DNA of 43,270 nucleotides from an uncultured Alteromonas sp. (GCF_913058315.1 NZ_CAJXQY010000027.1:1-43270); one strand, 5' to 3'; counted from the stretch's first letter, positions 6,461 through 15,476 are shown. Program-made: numbers and translations. The notes: generated from the letters alone by a model not told the origin.

Positions 6461-8197
6461 ATGATAAATCATGAAAGTAATGTTATTGAATACACATACA
6501 CCGATCAGCACGCGGTCCCCGATGATGTTAGCGAGCCACTAAAGCCCGATTACGCTATTAACCAGGTACTGGCCCAATTTACCGGCGGTATTGACCCGGT
6601 AGCATATTCACTGGCTTTTACAGACTGGTTCATTCACTTATTGTTATCTCTTGGCAAGCAACAGGCGCTGTTGGATTTAACGCTCACCAATGCCAGCACG
6701 CTGAATAAGAATCTTGAAGAGGCCGCTTCCGATAACCGTTTGTCCGGGCCTGAGTGGCAACCCTGGCCATATGCCCTGTACCGACAAAACTACCTCGCCA
6801 TGCGTCAATGGTGGCAACTGGCTACCCGCGACGTACAGGGCGTTGAAAAACACCATACTGACATGGTCAATTTTTCTGTGCGGCAGTGGCTGGAGGCGTT
6901 ATCGCCGGCAAACTATCTGCTGACTAACCCGAAAGTGATCCACAAAACGCTGGAGTCTGCCGGGGCAAACCTGGTGAAAGGGGCCGATAATTTTATTGAA
7001 GATCTTCACGAACAGTATTTTAAGGAGTCTGACGGGCACCACCGGGAAACCTATCGGGTGGGTGAGAATATAGCCATCACACCCGGTCAGGTAGTTTTTA
7101 AGAATAGCCTGCTGGAGCTTATTCAATACAACCCGGCAACAGACAGCGTCTGCGCCGAACCGGTACTGATAGTGCCGGCCTGGATAATGAAGTATTACAT
7201 TCTTGATTTATCTGAACATAACTCGCTGGTTCGCTATCTGGTGAACCAGGGGCATACGGTGTTTATGATTTCCTGGAAAAACCCGCAACATGAGGATCAT
7301 AACGTTAGTCTGATTGATTACCTGAAGCATGGCCTGGGGGAAGCTATCGATGCGGTGCAGCAACGGGTGCCCGGCGAGCAAATCAACGGTGTGGGTTATT
7401 GTTTGGGCGGGACTTTGCTGACCATGGCGGCAGCCTGGCTGGCACGGGAGAAACGTAATCCTTTTTGTGCATTAACACTACTGGCTGCGCAAACCGACTT
7501 CAGCGATGCCGGCGACCTCAGGTTATTTATTGATGAAAGCCAGCTATCTATGCTTGAGGCCGTGATGGCCAAAAATGGCTTTTTACCCAAAGAAAGTATG
7601 GCCGGTACTTTTACCATGCTGCGGGCAAACTATTTGCTTTGGGCCCGCTGGGTAAAAGAGTATCTGATGGGGGAACGCCAGCATCCCAACGACCTGCTGA
7701 CCTGGAACAAAGACGCGACCCGCATGCCTGCGCGCATGCACGCCGAATATTTACGCCAGTGTTATCTGCATAACTCTCTGGCGAGTGGGCAGTTTATGGT
7801 CGACGACAGACCGATTGCGCTGGCCGATATTCAGGTACCGCTGTTTGTGGTGGGCACTGCCAAAGATCATGTCGCGCCATGGCAGTCGGTGTATAAAATC
7901 AACCTGCTGATTGATAAAGATATTACTTTTTTACTGACTAATGGTGGCCACAATGCCGGTATTATCAGTGAACCAGGTCACCCGCACCGGGTTTATCAAA
8001 TGTCTACCCGCAAGGAAGATGGTAGCTATCTGCCACCTCAGGCCTGGCTTGACGATGTGCCATTACAGGAAGGTTCATGGTGGCCAGAGTGGCAACAATG
8101 GCTGGCTGCACAGTCCAGCCGTCAGGTCGACGCCAGATCTGTGGAAGCAGTAAAACCGCTGCCTGAAGCTCCCGGTGATTACGTCCGTGCTTTATAG
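6461..8197 (+). CDS. phaC: Class I poly(3-hydroxyalkanoate) synthase
   Basis: PHA synthase polymerises (R)-3-hydroxyacyl-CoA into storage polyester at the granule surface. The 578-residue product has the PhaC N-terminal domain (for example LLTNPKVIHKTLESAG and NIAITPGQVVFKNSLLELI), then an alpha/beta-hydrolase core. The lipase-like box is GYCLGG with nucleophile C314, and the other triad members are D469 (GTAKDHVAPW) and H497 (GGHNAGI). The length and single-subunit form fit class I. GGGAGA lies upstream of the ATG. No phaA, phaB or phasin gene is nearby. The divergent MaoC-type hydratase could supply the (R)-3-hydroxyacyl-CoA monomer, an inference from context. It ends 10 bases from the convergent DUF1566 gene with no visible terminator. 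Confidence 0.95.
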   Translation: MINHESNVIEYTYTDQHAVPDDVSEPLKPDYAINQVLAQFTGGIDPVAYSLAFTDWFIHLLLSLGKQQALLDLTLTNASTLNKNLEEAASDNRLSGPEWQPWPYALYRQNYLAMRQWWQLATRDVQGVEKHHTDMVNFSVRQWLEALSPANYLLTNPKVIHKTLESAGANLVKGADNFIEDLHEQYFKESDGHHRETYRVGENIAITPGQVVFKNSLLELIQYNPATDSVCAEPVLIVPAWIMKYYILDLSEHNSLVRYLVNQGHTVFMISWKNPQHEDHNVSLIDYLKHGLGEAIDAVQQRVPGEQINGVGYCLGGTLLTMAAAWLAREKRNPFCALTLLAAQTDFSDAGDLRLFIDESQLSMLEAVMAKNGFLPKESMAGTFTMLRANYLLWARWVKEYLMGERQHPNDLLTWNKDATRMPARMHAEYLRQCYLHNSLASGQFMVDDRPIALADIQVPLFVVGTAKDHVAPWQSVYKINLLIDKDITFLLTNGGHNAGIISEPGHPHRVYQMSTRKEDGSYLPPQAWLDDVPLQEGSWWPEWQQWLAAQSSRQVDARSVEAVKPLPEAPGDYVRAL

Positions 8198-8207
8198 TCT
8201 GGCACAC

Positions 8208-8720
8208 TTAATCCGGCAGATTGGTGCGCACCAGACGAAGGTAAACTGCCCGTTGCTTTTCTTTAATGGAATAGCTGGCATTGAAGAAAGCAACGGTCCA
8301 GACCCGTTCCGCATCATTCAGGCTGGGTGTTGATGTCCAAAAACTATCCTGAGGTGTTGCCGGGAAAAATGTGCTGTTAACGGAAGGTCTGACACAGTTG
8401 CGTTCGGTCAGGGAGGCCAGCTCCTTGACATTTGGCATGCGCCAGCCCTCCAGTAACTCGGCGTCGTACTCGCGGGCATAAAGCAACGCCTGTTGCCAGG
8501 TAAGCTGTTCAGCATCGCCGGTGCAGGTATCATTGCTCCAGGTTTGTCCTAATGCGCAACGTTGCCAGATTAACCCAGTGGGTATGTGCAGTATCGTATC
8601 GGCGGTGACCGCGCTGAAAACGTCATCCGGTGTTGTCTCTACCGCATTGGTAAGGCATTCCCGGGCACTGACCTGGGCCATGGCCATGAGGCTAAAGCAT
8701 ACTGTTATTAAGCGTTTCAT
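8208..8720 (-). CDS. Secreted DUF1566 (Lcl C-terminal-like) protein
   Basis: A 170-residue protein with a signal peptide (MKRLITVCFSLMAMAQVSA, cleavage near residue 19) followed by one DUF1566 domain. Seen are TGLIWQRC, a central LLEGWRMPNVKELASL, FWTSTP, and the closing YLRLVRT, which together are the usual signature of this domain. Its function is unknown; it is common in secreted and surface proteins of aquatic bacteria. It sits 2 bases downstream of a larger lipoprotein that ends in the same domain, so the two are almost certainly co-transcribed and probably arose by domain duplication. The cysteines (22, 55, 66 and later) could form disulfides. Confidence 0.85.
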   Translation of the reverse strand: MKRLITVCFSLMAMAQVSARECLTNAVETTPDDVFSAVTADTILHIPTGLIWQRCALGQTWSNDTCTGDAEQLTWQQALLYAREYDAELLEGWRMPNVKELASLTERNCVRPSVNSTFFPATPQDSFWTSTPSLNDAERVWTVAFFNASYSIKEKQRAVYLRLVRTNLPD

Positions 8721-8722
8721 TA

Positions 8723-10438
8723 TTATCGTCCCGCTCTGACCAGTCGGATACTGACCGCATCTGACTTATTGAGAAAATTATCCACACCACTGATAAAGTC
8801 GATTGCCCAGGCGTTCTGCGCGGCATCATTGCTAACGCCATCAGCGCTTGGCTGGGCGGTCCAGTACCAGAGCGTAGCGGCGCTGTCGGCGCCGGTGTTG
8901 GGGAAATACCGGGTATCAATGCGCGGCAGGGCCGTGCGGCCAAAATGGACCAGCGACATTAATTCCTGATGATTCGGCAGGCGCCAGTCATAAAAACCAC
9001 ATAATCCGGCACTGTTAACCGCCTCAATGTAAGCGCTGGTATTACAATTCGCCAGGGTACAACTGGTACCGGTTCCATTGAGGTTTCCGGCGGCACCGCC
9101 GTTATTTTCTTCGGCATACCAGCTAAAACGGTGATCCAGATCGCGCAGACCAGCATCTGTGGTTTTGACTTCCCACACCAGGCCGGTCACGTTATCCCGC
9201 ACGCAGCTGAACTGTGATGCATCCACATCTTCTTCGTCACCATTGGCATTGAGCTTGGTAAAGTCGAAACCATTTTCGCCGCGGCCGGCCTTTTCAAGCA
9301 CGTTATTGTCGGCCAGGGCATCCGCTCCGCGCTGACCGTCCTGACCGGGAAATGCATTTTGCTGCGTGGCAGACAAAGTGGTATTGGTGGCTTGCTGAGT
9401 CATGCCGGTATCGTTAAGGACCCGAACCGGGAAGGGGCGAACCAGCACCCGCAGGTGATCGGTCACTTCATTGCCAAAGGTGTCTTCACCGGTAAGGTAA
9501 AAATCCAGTGTTGTTGGGCTGTTTACCAGTGGCGCAACTGCGTAGGTGTCGGCGTTGTTCGGATTAACGATCTGCGGCGCTGCGTCACCGCTGTAAGTCC
9601 ACAGAGTGGCAATGGGTAAGGCCGTCGGTACTGTGCTGGTGGCAGTGCCTGCAAGCACGATTCGTTCACCGCCAAACAACGCCTGGTCAATACCGGCGTT
9701 GACTTCCGGTGGTGTGTCAGCGGCTGATAATACGGTGATGGAGTGGCTCGTGGTATCCTCAGCCCCCTCATCATCCACTACCGTCAGGGAAAACGTTAAT
9801 GTTTGCTGTGCGTCTGAGACTGGCGTATCGATCACCAGGGTTGACTGGTCGGTTTCAATCCCGGTTAGCACGTCTTCCCCAGCGGTTTGTAGCCAGGTCC
9901 AGGCACTAATTTCCTCACTGCTTGTGCTATCGCTATCGGTACTGTTACGACCATCAAAAGTCAGTGACACGCCGGCAGGATAGGTGCCAACCGGCAGATC
10001 AGCCCAGCTGTCAACGGTAACAATCGCTGTGGGAGGCAGGTTTTCCGGTTTGACAGTTAAGGTGAAGCTGTCATTCGCTGCCTGGCCCGCAGTGTCGGTA
10101 GCGCTAACTGTTACCACATATTGTGTATCGGCGGTCACTGCCGGGGTGGTAAGACTGGCTGTAGCGAGACTGGTATCATCATGAGTGATGGTCAGTTCTG
10201 GCGTTGACGACCAGCTGTAAACGACTGCGCCGGTAGGGAAAGATACCTGGGCTGATAAGCTGACATCGGTCTGTTCTGCCACGGAACGGTCACGTCCTGC
10301 ATTTACGGCAAAACTCTCGTCTGTATCATCCTTACTCAGCCCACCCCCGCATGCACTCAGCAACAGGACTGTCGCCAGCAGGGCGACCTCTGTCAGTAAA
10401 CGACGGATACGGCAGGGAAGCAGACTATTTCCTTTCAT
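8723..10438 (-). CDS. Lipoprotein with Ig/PKD-like repeats and C-terminal DUF1566 domain
   Basis: A 571-residue protein. A lipoprotein signal ends in LLSAC (acylated C30), followed by a GGG linker, which predicts an outer-membrane lipoprotein. Three beta-sandwich repeats follow (about residues 42-130, 135-240 and 243-335). They resemble PKD/REJ domains, with NAGRDRSV and VNAGIDQA at repeat starts and TVSATD/TVVDDEGAE near their ends. The C-terminal ~220 residues are a DUF1566 domain (NVTGLVWEVKT, GFYDWRLPNHQELMSL, IDTRYFP, SIRLVRAG). It precedes and nearly touches the single-domain DUF1566 gene. The ATG is the first start after an in-frame stop, and its ribosome binding site is weak. A surface or adhesive role is plausible but unproven. 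Confidence 0.85.
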   Translation of the reverse strand: MKGNSLLPCRIRRLLTEVALLATVLLLSACGGGLSKDDTDESFAVNAGRDRSVAEQTDVSLSAQVSFPTGAVVYSWSSTPELTITHDDTSLATASLTTPAVTADTQYVVTVSATDTAGQAANDSFTLTVKPENLPPTAIVTVDSWADLPVGTYPAGVSLTFDGRNSTDSDSTSSEEISAWTWLQTAGEDVLTGIETDQSTLVIDTPVSDAQQTLTFSLTVVDDEGAEDTTSHSITVLSAADTPPEVNAGIDQALFGGERIVLAGTATSTVPTALPIATLWTYSGDAAPQIVNPNNADTYAVAPLVNSPTTLDFYLTGEDTFGNEVTDHLRVLVRPFPVRVLNDTGMTQQATNTTLSATQQNAFPGQDGQRGADALADNNVLEKAGRGENGFDFTKLNANGDEEDVDASQFSCVRDNVTGLVWEVKTTDAGLRDLDHRFSWYAEENNGGAAGNLNGTGTSCTLANCNTSAYIEAVNSAGLCGFYDWRLPNHQELMSLVHFGRTALPRIDTRYFPNTGADSAATLWYWTAQPSADGVSNDAAQNAWAIDFISGVDNFLNKSDAVSIRLVRAGR

Positions 10439-10497
10439 CAGACGATATCACTCTTTATGGCACAACACTGTTGGGGTTATCGGCCGCCCCCCTCCAA

Positions 10498-11088
10498 TTA
10501 TTGAATATTTTGTGTGATTTTACGCTGTACAACAGCGGGAACACCGAAGGCTACGGCATTGGCGGGAATACTGCTGGTTACCACGCTGTTGGCACCAATG
10601 ACCGCGTTGTCACCAATAGTGACTCCCGCACACACAATACTGTTAGCGCCAATCCATACACGGTGGCCAATCACAACAGGCAGGCCGGATTCCTCAGCCG
10701 GATAGTTTTCCGGGGCCAGACAGGTTCTGCCCACAGCGCTTGAGATAATACAGTTTGGGCCGATAAGTACCTGATTGCCTATTTTTATCTGACAAACATC
10801 GAGCAAAGTGGCGTTATGGTTAATAAAACTGCCTTTGCCAAGGGTGCAATGCAGGCCGTATTCGATACGAAAGGTTGACTCAACCTGCACGGAGGCCGGG
10901 CAATTGAGTTGTGCTGTCAGCATGGTTTGCCTTTGCTGAGTATCGGCAAGCTGATTGAACTGCTGGCACCATTGCCGGGCCATCAGCCTCGCCTGTGTAA
11001 ACGGCGCAGCAGCCGGAGGGTAGCGTGCACCGCTGAGCATATTGCTCAGAGTATTGCCGGGTGCGCTATTATCTGCTTTATGGGTCAA
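10498..11088 (-). CDS. Maltose/galactoside O-acetyltransferase-like hexapeptide-repeat protein
   Basis: A 196-residue protein of the NodL/LacA/Maa family of acetyl-CoA-dependent sugar O-acetyltransferases. A helical N-terminal region (about 18-60) resembles the Maa N-terminal cap, and a left-handed beta-helix follows, with hexapeptide repeats such as IKIGNQVLIGPNCIIS and VWIGANSIVCAGVTIGDNAV. FINHNATLLD contains the family's active-site His. The family acts as trimers in the cytoplasm; the acceptor sugar cannot be predicted. It is divergent from mshI1 and lies 59 bases upstream of the lipoprotein gene on the same strand, so it may be the first gene of that operon. A GGAGGGGGG run just after its stop is not placed to serve any visible start. 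Confidence 0.85.
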   Translation of the reverse strand: MTHKADNSAPGNTLSNMLSGARYPPAAAPFTQARLMARQWCQQFNQLADTQQRQTMLTAQLNCPASVQVESTFRIEYGLHCTLGKGSFINHNATLLDVCQIKIGNQVLIGPNCIISSAVGRTCLAPENYPAEESGLPVVIGHRVWIGANSIVCAGVTIGDNAVIGANSVVTSSIPANAVAFGVPAVVQRKITQNIQ

Positions 11089-11241
11089 AAATACGCCTTG
11101 ATGTCAGAGAGTTAAGTTGGAATTATAGGGGGTAGCGGTCATTTGGTACATTGTTCTACAAAAGTGTGGTACCCGACACTGGTACTTTGAGCTAAACTCT
11201 GTTGTAATTTAGCTAATAATTATACGAAGTTATAAAAATAT
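11089..11241. promoter_or_regulatory. Divergent promoter region of mshI1 and the acetyltransferase gene
   Basis: This AT-rich gap must hold the upstream promoter of the MSHA locus, but no sigma-70 pair stands out: TTGAGC (11187-11192) is a possible -35 without a good -10 at 16-18 bases. A short dyad AGTGT-N8-ACACT (about 11163-11180) overlaps GGTACC. The mshI1 start codon has only a weak ribosome binding site. Confidence 0.45.
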
Positions 11242-12192
11242 ATGCGCATTGGTTGGCGTTCTTTCCTTAAACAAAAATTCCAAAAAAAATCTGGTTATCA
11301 CGCAATCGGTATTGCAGTGTCACTGGATTCGGTAACCTTTTGCGCGCTCAAAAAGCAAAACGGCGAAATTACCCTGGCATTTGAGGAAACGGTCAGCTTT
11401 TCTCATTGGGGTGTCCACCTCTCCAAATGGGTCGATAAACACGGCCTGACCGGCACGCCGGCTTATGTTGCGTTTTCGATTCACTGGTATCAGATTTTAC
11501 AGATTGACCGGCCTTCGGTTGAGGCTGATGAAATAACGGCTGCGTTATCCTGGTCGGTAAAAGAATTAACCGGCAGCGATAAAGACATGGCTATCGATTA
11601 CACTGATTTACCGGTCCCGTTGGCGGGCAATGCCAGAATCAATGTGTTCGCTTTACCCAAGGAAGATGTAGAAACCGTCAGCGAGGCAGTGTTTAACGCC
11701 GGTCTGATTTTACAATCCATCACGGTTGAAGAACTTGCCAGCTGCGAACTGGTGCCGGTACAACCCGAACCGATTCTGACGGTGGTGCAGGAAGCTGGCG
11801 AAGAAATTTGCCTGAATATTATTAAAGACGGCCAGCTATATTTTAGTCGTCGTCTCAAAGGCTTTGAAAATCTTGGCAGTTTCTCCGAGGACGAGCTTAA
11901 AATGGGGATCGGCGAGTCGTTAAGCGTGCAGATTCAGCGCTCAATGGATTTCTATGAAAGTCAGTTGCGTCAGGCGCCGGTCCGGCAAATTATGATGCGA
12001 CTCGATACGCCTCACCGTGATGCGCTGGCCAGCCAGATAGAGCAGGTCGTCAGTGCCAGTGTCAGCGACCTCATCCCCGCTGTGACGCCGGCCGAGCCGG
12101 GAATGTCGGTTACACGGGTTAATTACACCAGTTTAGGCGCTGCAATGGGGACTTCCTCTGAGCCGTCGACAAAAACTGAGGCGGCGGCATGA
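11242..12192 (+). CDS. mshI1: MSHA biogenesis protein MshI1 (PilM-like)
   Basis: First gene of the MSHA pilus locus, 316 residues. The family corresponds to PilM, the actin-like cytoplasmic protein that binds the N-terminus of the PilN-type partner and links the pilus motor to the inner-membrane platform. Visible features are the short amphipathic N-terminus (RIGWRSFLKQKF), YHAIGIAVSLDSVTFCAL as the first beta-hairpin of an ASKHA-like fold, and a central LTVVQEAGEEICLNIIKDGQ corresponding to the second half of that fold. There is no membrane segment. The C-terminal tail is Ala/Ser/Thr-rich. Its stop overlaps the next start (ATGA at 12189-12192). The assignment rests on position and on resemblance to MshI/PilM. 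Confidence 0.85.
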   Translation: MRIGWRSFLKQKFQKKSGYHAIGIAVSLDSVTFCALKKQNGEITLAFEETVSFSHWGVHLSKWVDKHGLTGTPAYVAFSIHWYQILQIDRPSVEADEITAALSWSVKELTGSDKDMAIDYTDLPVPLAGNARINVFALPKEDVETVSEAVFNAGLILQSITVEELASCELVPVQPEPILTVVQEAGEEICLNIIKDGQLYFSRRLKGFENLGSFSEDELKMGIGESLSVQIQRSMDFYESQLRQAPVRQIMMRLDTPHRDALASQIEQVVSASVSDLIPAVTPAEPGMSVTRVNYTSLGAAMGTSSEPSTKTEAAA

Positions 12193-12800
12193 AGAACAGA
12201 ATTAACTTCTACTCAGGCGAGTTCGCGCCGCGCCTCGACTTGCTCTCGTTAACCAGCGTGTTGCTGGCATGGGGGGCAACCCTTACAGTGTTGTTATTAG
12301 TGTGGGCAGGCGTGGCCTGGTATGGCGCAACCAAGCGAACTGAACTGGCGGCCATACAGGATCAGCAGCAGCAATTGTCGGTTAACGTTAATAATTTAAA
12401 AACTACGCTGGAGCAGCGGAAGCCCGATGCAGGTCTGACCCGCACGCTGGAACAGCGTCAGCAGGAACTGGCAAATCGTGAATTACTGGTTCGAGAATTA
12501 AGCCAAAGAGAACAGATAAAACAGCAGGGCTTTGCCGGCATGCTGGACAGCCTGGCTCAGAAAGACAGTCAGGATATCTGGCTTGATACCATTGAAGTCA
12601 GCGAGCATATGATGCTGTTACAAGGTCAGCTTAGCACTCCCCAGGCGATGCCTAAATGGCTCCAGCGTCTGGGGCAAACCACCTCGTTTTCTGGCCGCAC
12701 TTTCGACTCTACCCGTTTGTACCGGGAAGATGAACAATTGCGCTTTGAATTAAATATGGCGCGGGTGCCCGAAACTATGCAGCAAGGTGGTCAGCGGTGA
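12189..12800 (+). CDS. mshI2: MSHA biogenesis protein MshI2 (PilN-like)
   Basis: A 203-residue bitopic membrane protein. A short cytoplasmic segment begins with KNRINFYSGEFAPR; the INFY motif recalls the INLLP-type motif by which PilN binds PilM. One transmembrane helix follows (about residues 22-45), then a Gln/Glu-rich coiled coil (about 50-110) and a small alpha/beta periplasmic domain. With the next gene it would form the PilN/PilO-like alignment complex. It overlaps its neighbours at both ends (ATGA upstream, GTGA downstream), so it is translationally coupled. Some genomes call this gene mshI2, others only a PilN-domain protein. Confidence 0.82.
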   Translation: MKNRINFYSGEFAPRLDLLSLTSVLLAWGATLTVLLLVWAGVAWYGATKRTELAAIQDQQQQLSVNVNNLKTTLEQRKPDAGLTRTLEQRQQELANRELLVRELSQREQIKQQGFAGMLDSLAQKDSQDIWLDTIEVSEHMMLLQGQLSTPQAMPKWLQRLGQTTSFSGRTFDSTRLYREDEQLRFELNMARVPETMQQGGQR

Positions 12801-13444
12801 CTTTTGACCAGTACGAAGAAAAATTTGCGGCGCTGAGTCAGCGCGAAAAAGTCTTAATATTTGCCTCGGGAATGGTGGTGATTCTGGCTGTTCTGATTTT
12901 CTTACTGATAGAGCCAGACATCAAGGACAACGGCAAAACCAACAGCAGTATAGAGATTGCCAACAACGAAGTAACTACCCTAAAAGAACTCAGTGTAGTT
13001 TACGAACAAGCCCTCGCCGAGGATCCGAACGCCAGCCTGAAGCAGCAAATAGCTCAGGTAGACAAGCGCATGGTGCGTTTGCAGGAAAGCTTTGCCGCGC
13101 AACTGGCTGATTTGATTCTGCCTCGCCAGATGCCAGCGCTCATCGAACAGGTGTTTTCAAAGGCGGATGGATTAAAGCTAATCGAAATGGCATCTATCAG
13201 TCCGGAAAATATCTTTGCTGATAATCCGGCCATGCAAGACGTGCCTCTGTATCAACATGGTGTCACCCTGACCTTTGAGGGGCGCTATTTTGCGGTACGG
13301 GATTTCCTGGCCCGCCTGGAGCAGCTGTCGAATAAACTTTACTGGCGGTCTATGGCTTATCAGGTAACCGAATACCCCACCGCTGAGGTCACCCTGGAGG
13401 TTTATACTCTGAGTACTGAGAAGGCGTTTATAGGTGTTGAATAA
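12797..13444 (+). CDS. mshJ: MSHA biogenesis protein MshJ (PilO-like)
   Basis: A 215-residue bitopic inner-membrane protein. It has a cytoplasmic N-terminus with the FAALSQREKVLIFASG stretch typical of GspM/PilO-like proteins, one transmembrane helix (about residues 20-40), a coiled coil (about 50-110) and a ferredoxin-like periplasmic domain. It is thought to pair with the PilN-like MshI2 to connect the cytoplasmic ATPase side to the secretin. The start is GTG at 12797, overlapping the previous stop (GTGA), with AAGGTGG about 7 bases upstream. Confidence 0.85.
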   Translation: MTFDQYEEKFAALSQREKVLIFASGMVVILAVLIFLLIEPDIKDNGKTNSSIEIANNEVTTLKELSVVYEQALAEDPNASLKQQIAQVDKRMVRLQESFAAQLADLILPRQMPALIEQVFSKADGLKLIEMASISPENIFADNPAMQDVPLYQHGVTLTFEGRYFAVRDFLARLEQLSNKLYWRSMAYQVTEYPTAEVTLEVYTLSTEKAFIGVE

Positions 13445-13790
13445 AATCTACCAATTACTGCTGATCTCCATGCTGATGGGCGTAGCCAATGCACAGGTAC
13501 TTGAGGATCCCACGCGCCCGGCGCGAACAGTAACCCGGTCCAGCGCGGCTGTCGCGGCGGCTGCCGTAGACCTGCAACTTGAGGCGGTGTTACAACTTGG
13601 CGCCAGCCGGACTGCGGTAATTAATGGCAAGGCAGTAAAAGCCGGTCAGACTATACAGGGTGCAGTGGTAAAACAAATCAATCCACGCAGTGTGGTCATA
13701 GCGCATGACGACAACGGGGTTTGGAAAACAATGACTTTATGGGTCAGCCAACGGGGCAACGTGAAAACCAATGCAGCAGAGAATTATTAA
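13434..13790 (+). CDS. mshK: MSHA biogenesis protein MshK (PilP-like)
   Basis: A 118-residue exported protein with a signal peptide (NKIYQLLLISMLMGVANA) and then a short PilP/GspC-like beta domain (LEDPTRPAR, LEAVLQLGASRTAVINGKAV, GQTIQGAVV), which would bind the secretin MshL from the periplasmic side. The start is GTG at 13434, with AAGG 9 bases upstream and an 11-base overlap with mshJ. A TTG three bases later is an alternative. It is short for the PilP class but usual for MshK. Confidence 0.82.
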   Translation: MLNKIYQLLLISMLMGVANAQVLEDPTRPARTVTRSSAAVAAAAVDLQLEAVLQLGASRTAVINGKAVKAGQTIQGAVVKQINPRSVVIAHDDNGVWKTMTLWVSQRGNVKTNAAENY

Positions 13791-13791
13791 A

Positions 13792-15474
13792 ATGGGTAGC
13801 ATGAATAAACGTTTGATATACATCGCTCTGGCTATGGCACTGGCGGGCTGTCAGTCGTCACCTGAAAAATCCGTGGTGGAACAATCGCTGAAGCAGCAAC
13901 TGGCTGAGCAAATTGCCCACGAACAAGCCGCCCAAAAAAATAAAAAAGCTGCCCCTGACTCCCTACAGGACGTGCCGGACAGCGTGAGCAATTTATTGGG
14001 TGATGTGGAAGCAAGCGGCGAACGTCCGTCATTATTCGGCCCCGAAAAGTACGATATTGAAGCCGATGGTGTCAGCGTGAAAGCGTTTTTTACCGGGCTG
14101 GTGGCCGATACCCCGTACAGTGTGGCAATTCATCCGGACGTTAGTGGCGAGATTTCTCTGAGTTTAAAACAGGTCTCCATGGAACAGGTGATGGAACTGT
14201 TGGGCGATCTGTATGGGTTTGACATCAGCCGTAAAAGTAACGTATTTCGCGTATTGCCAGCAGGCATGCGAACTGAAACACTGTCGGTCAATTACCTGTT
14301 AATGAAGCGGGACGGCTCCACTCAAACCAGTATCATCTCAGGCGGTGTGTCCCAGGCAGATAATAACGGCAGCGGTAATTCCAATAGTAACTTCAATAAC
14401 TTCAGTGGCAACTCTGCCAATAGTAACAATCTGGGTAACCAGTTTGGTAACAACGTTAACGGCACGTCTATTTCGACCCGCACTGAAACCGATTTCTGGA
14501 CCGATCTTAAAGCGTCCCTGGAGTCGATGATTGGCACTGAAGGCGGCCGTGCAGTATTTGTTACGCCCCAGGCCGGTTTGGTCACCATTCGCGCAATGCC
14601 CGATGAAATCCGCGACATTAAGCGTTTCCTGAAAACTTCAGAAGCCAGCCTGCAACGTCAGGTGATACTCGAAGCCCGAATTCTCGAAGTGGCGCTGGAC
14701 GATGGCTATCAACAGGGGATCAATTGGTCTGAAGTTGTGGCGAATGTCGGCAGTACCGGTTTTACGTTCAGCAATACCGCCGCCAGTATAGGCAACGAAA
14801 TTTCAGCCTCGCTGGGCGCTGTAACCAGCTTATCGTTTCTGAATCAGGATTTTTCCGGGGTGATTTCCTTACTCTCTACCCAGGGTAACGTACAGGTACT
14901 TTCCAGCCCCAGAGTAACGGCTATTAATAACCAGAAAGCGGTAATAAAAGTGGGCGACGACGAGTACTTCGTTACCGATGTTTCCAGTCAGAATACCATT
15001 ACCTCTACCACCACGTCGGTGGTGCCGAATATTGAACTCACACCGTTTTTCTCCGGTATAGCGTTGGATGTAACACCACAAATCGACGAAAACGGGTCGG
15101 TGCTGTTGCACGTTCACCCGTCGGTTATTGAAACCCAGGAACAGGAAAAAGTGGTTAGCCTGAATCAGGAGCAAATTGTTTTGCCACTGGCGCAGAGCAC
15201 TATCCGCGAGTCGGATACCATTATCAAAGCCGCGTCGGGAGAAATTGTTGTGATTGGCGGTCTGATGCAAACCAGCCTGACCGACTCGGAATCGAAAACC
15301 CCTTTACTGGGCGACATTCCGCTGCTTGGCGAGCTGTTTACCAATAAGAGCCAGCGTGAAACCAAGAAAGAGTTAATTATTCTGTTGAAGCCCACGGTGA
15401 TCGGTTCCGGTACCTGGGCAGAGCAAATTGAATTAAGCCGTGAAAAAATGGCCGACTGGTTGTACGTAGAATAA
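13792..15474 (+). CDS. mshL: MSHA secretin MshL
   Basis: Outer-membrane secretin through which the MSHA pilus leaves the cell. It is a lipoprotein (signal ending in LAGC, acylated Cys at about residue 20 of this start). Features in order are a charged Gln/Lys-rich linker, an STN/N0-type domain (IEADGVSVKAFFTGLVADTP and the following ~70 residues), an Asn/Ser/Gly-rich low-complexity insert (about 180-225), an N1-type domain, and the C-terminal secretin barrel with VLSSPRVTAINNQKAVIKVG and the closing TPLLGDIPLLGELF motif typical of secretins. ATG 13792 is preferred because AGAGAA lies 8 bases upstream. ATG 13801 is also possible, and ATG 13771 overlaps mshK and spoils the signal peptide. Confidence 0.93.
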   Translation: MGSMNKRLIYIALAMALAGCQSSPEKSVVEQSLKQQLAEQIAHEQAAQKNKKAAPDSLQDVPDSVSNLLGDVEASGERPSLFGPEKYDIEADGVSVKAFFTGLVADTPYSVAIHPDVSGEISLSLKQVSMEQVMELLGDLYGFDISRKSNVFRVLPAGMRTETLSVNYLLMKRDGSTQTSIISGGVSQADNNGSGNSNSNFNNFSGNSANSNNLGNQFGNNVNGTSISTRTETDFWTDLKASLESMIGTEGGRAVFVTPQAGLVTIRAMPDEIRDIKRFLKTSEASLQRQVILEARILEVALDDGYQQGINWSEVVANVGSTGFTFSNTAASIGNEISASLGAVTSLSFLNQDFSGVISLLSTQGNVQVLSSPRVTAINNQKAVIKVGDDEYFVTDVSSQNTITSTTTSVVPNIELTPFFSGIALDVTPQIDENGSVLLHVHPSVIETQEQEKVVSLNQEQIVLPLAQSTIRESDTIIKAASGEIVVIGGLMQTSLTDSESKTPLLGDIPLLGELFTNKSQRETKKELIILLKPTVIGSGTWAEQIELSREKMADWLYVE

Positions 15475-15476
15475 TC

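Noticed and set aside
11221..11233. TATACGAAGTTAT upstream of mshI1 is identical to one 13-base arm of the P1 loxP site.
   Set aside because: Only a single arm is present, with no matching inverted arm or spacer beside it. It lies in AT-rich promoter sequence, so coincidence is the best explanation.
14869..15270. Minus-strand open frame of 133 codons in mshL.
   Set aside because: It is antisense to the conserved secretin domain and has no family resemblance.
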